Under the pieces are notes generated by a model, which ran no database searches, was not told where the DNA came from, and was given only the letters and a program-made list of their open reading frames with translations. From Peromyscus leucopus (lineage: Eukaryota; Chordata; Mammalia; Rodentia; Cricetidae), in assembly GCF_004664715.2 (NCBI RefSeq), contig NC_051072.1, forward strand, positions 30,711,994-30,775,993: a stretch of 64,000 bases of DNA, in the 5' to 3' direction. Shown one piece after another: positions 62,601 to 64,000 of the stretch. The stretch's first letter is position 1. The number at the start of each line of letters is the position of its first letter. The translations under genes and the position numbers were made by a program.

Positions 62601-63966
62601 AGGATGGCTCAAAGGAGCAAGGACTATAAATAAAGAATTTATAATAATATAGAAAAATTGCTGAAATTAGTAAAATTGATTAAATTATAAAGATAGAAAA
62701 TATCAAATCAGAGACTTTGAAGTGTGCAAAACTTGGTAAATGTAGAAGGGACAATAAGGCCACAGCTATAAAACCTAAGACTTGCAAGGATCATTCTTAA
62801 GTAATGCTGATCATTTGGTTTCTAAGTACATACATTCACACTTTTTGTAGGTAGGAGCCAAGTCCAAATAAGTTAAGTTTCCATTAGAACCAGGTGGAAG
62901 ACTCACATTCCTGCATTCTATCAGGTCAGTGCTATATCAATGCAGAATTGTTTCCAAGGTTTATTGATATAATTGTAGGCATCAAAACTTGTGCACACAC
63001 TGTCTAATATAGTATTTCTTGGTTAAGTTCCTTCAATTATTTTTCTTCGTCGTCACTAGTAACTAACGGAAGAAGAAAATGAAAATGAAAAAAAAACACA
63101 CTGAATATGTGTGTTTGTATTTTTGGATTATCAAAAATTATAGATTGAGGGCTGTGCATATTTTATCCTTCATGAACTGAAGTCTCTAGTAAGATCATAA
63201 AATGATGATAGTCAAAGAATACTTTCAGCTTATAAGAATTTATTTCTTATCTAAACAGTGCACTCAAATATAAATGCTGAGAATCACATAGAGCTAATTT
63301 GAAGCTTCCAAAACCACAGAGACAAGTGGCAGGAAGTATGACAGTGTTAGTAGACTTCATTATGTGTAAAACCGGAAGTCATTCAGAACTCTCCAGACAG
63401 GAGCTATTAATCACCTACAGGGAATTATTAGACAATGTTCTCTTGTAAATCTTAAAATCACAGGATAGAATCTAAGCAAGAAGTAAAATATATAAGATTT
63501 AACCTCCTGTAGACATCACTTTAATACTGAATTGCATGTAGTAGGTTGAAGTTCCATTTTCAAAAGTCTAAAAACAGTCCATATACGCTTTCCAGAGCTT
63601 TGGTAATACAATTTTACTCTTCCAATAATTTTTAATATGTGAATTGCCAGTTTCAGAAAACTCGGTTTTAATTTACCATATGTTTTATCCCTGTAAGGAA
63701 TAAAGTTTAATTTGCACATTACATAATTCTTCTGCACCAATTTAAGCACAAATTTAAAGCTTAATCAACTACTTAGATCAATAGCATGCAAAGCACTGGG
63801 CGAAATAATTAGTTCAAACTTCTCACAAGTAATTTTATATTAAGTAACATTAAGGGGAGCAAAGGTATTTGTATATGATTGTAATATAAAATAACTTTCA
63901 AATTTTTTTTCATCAATAGCACAGAATGAAGCAAGGTATACTGATGAGTCAGAGAGAGGAAAATGG
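59633..63966. other. Unassigned AT-rich DNA
   Basis: No gene or clear repeat. 61150-61260 is pyrimidine-rich and may be a very old L1 remnant. Confidence 0.45.
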
Positions 63967-63972
63967 ACTTAC

Positions 63973-64000
63973 CTCTAGTGTCCTGTGAGATGAGATGTTT
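63973..64000 (-). other. Strong splice-donor match at the window edge (possible exon)
   Basis: On the minus strand CACTAGAG/GTAAGTCC is a consensus 5' splice site. Any exon would run past the right edge of the window, so its content cannot be judged. Confidence 0.25.

Overview
The window is nuclear DNA of a muroid rodent, probably a cricetid (hamster, vole or deer-mouse group). The evidence is repeat content: B1 copies carrying the 'ccaggaaaggcgcaaagct' variant, B2 and B3 SINEs, rodent LINE-1 3'UTRs and ERVK-like solo LTRs. This is inference from remembered consensus sequences; no search was run. No intact protein-coding gene is visible. Most long reading frames are chance frames or fall inside repeats. 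The window looks like intergenic or deep intronic, AT-rich accessory DNA.

Layout. 1-272 is flank. 273-5115 is the standout: one retro-insertion with 17-bp target-site duplications (TSDs). It joins a LINE-1 5' half (5'UTR with a YY1-type site at its very start, ORF1 broken by two frameshifts, first ~75 nt of ORF2) to the 3' end of an unrelated host transcript (small exon, unspliced 103-nt intron, terminal coding exon, long 3'UTR, AATAAA and poly(A)). 5.4-16.4 kb is repeat-dense: a B1, three copies of an undetermined LTR-like family, and a nested antisense L1 3'UTR mosaic at 12.0-16.4 kb. 18-30 kb holds further rodent repeats, an ERVK-like LTR at 22.1 kb (minus), a B2, an L1 3' end at 25.5 kb and another LTR at 29.1 kb. 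30-44 kb holds B3, B1 and L1 fragments, a degenerate tRNA-Lys-like sequence and an ERVK-like LTR at 41.9 kb with a perfect 6-bp TSD. 44-64 kb is mostly unassigned AT-rich DNA with scattered B1, LTR-like and simple repeats.

Two AG...GT-bounded open segments on the minus strand (31.2 and 28.2 kb) and a strong splice-donor match at the right edge could belong to an unrecognised minus-strand transcript, but their phases do not join directly.

How parts relate. The repeats act as independent insertions. The notable links are (i) the L1/host-transcript chimera, best explained by template switching or aberrant splicing before L1-mediated insertion, (ii) an ~80-bp block shared between the L1 5'UTR and the ERVK-like LTR at 41.9 kb, and (iii) B1-derived sequence built into two ERVK-like LTRs.
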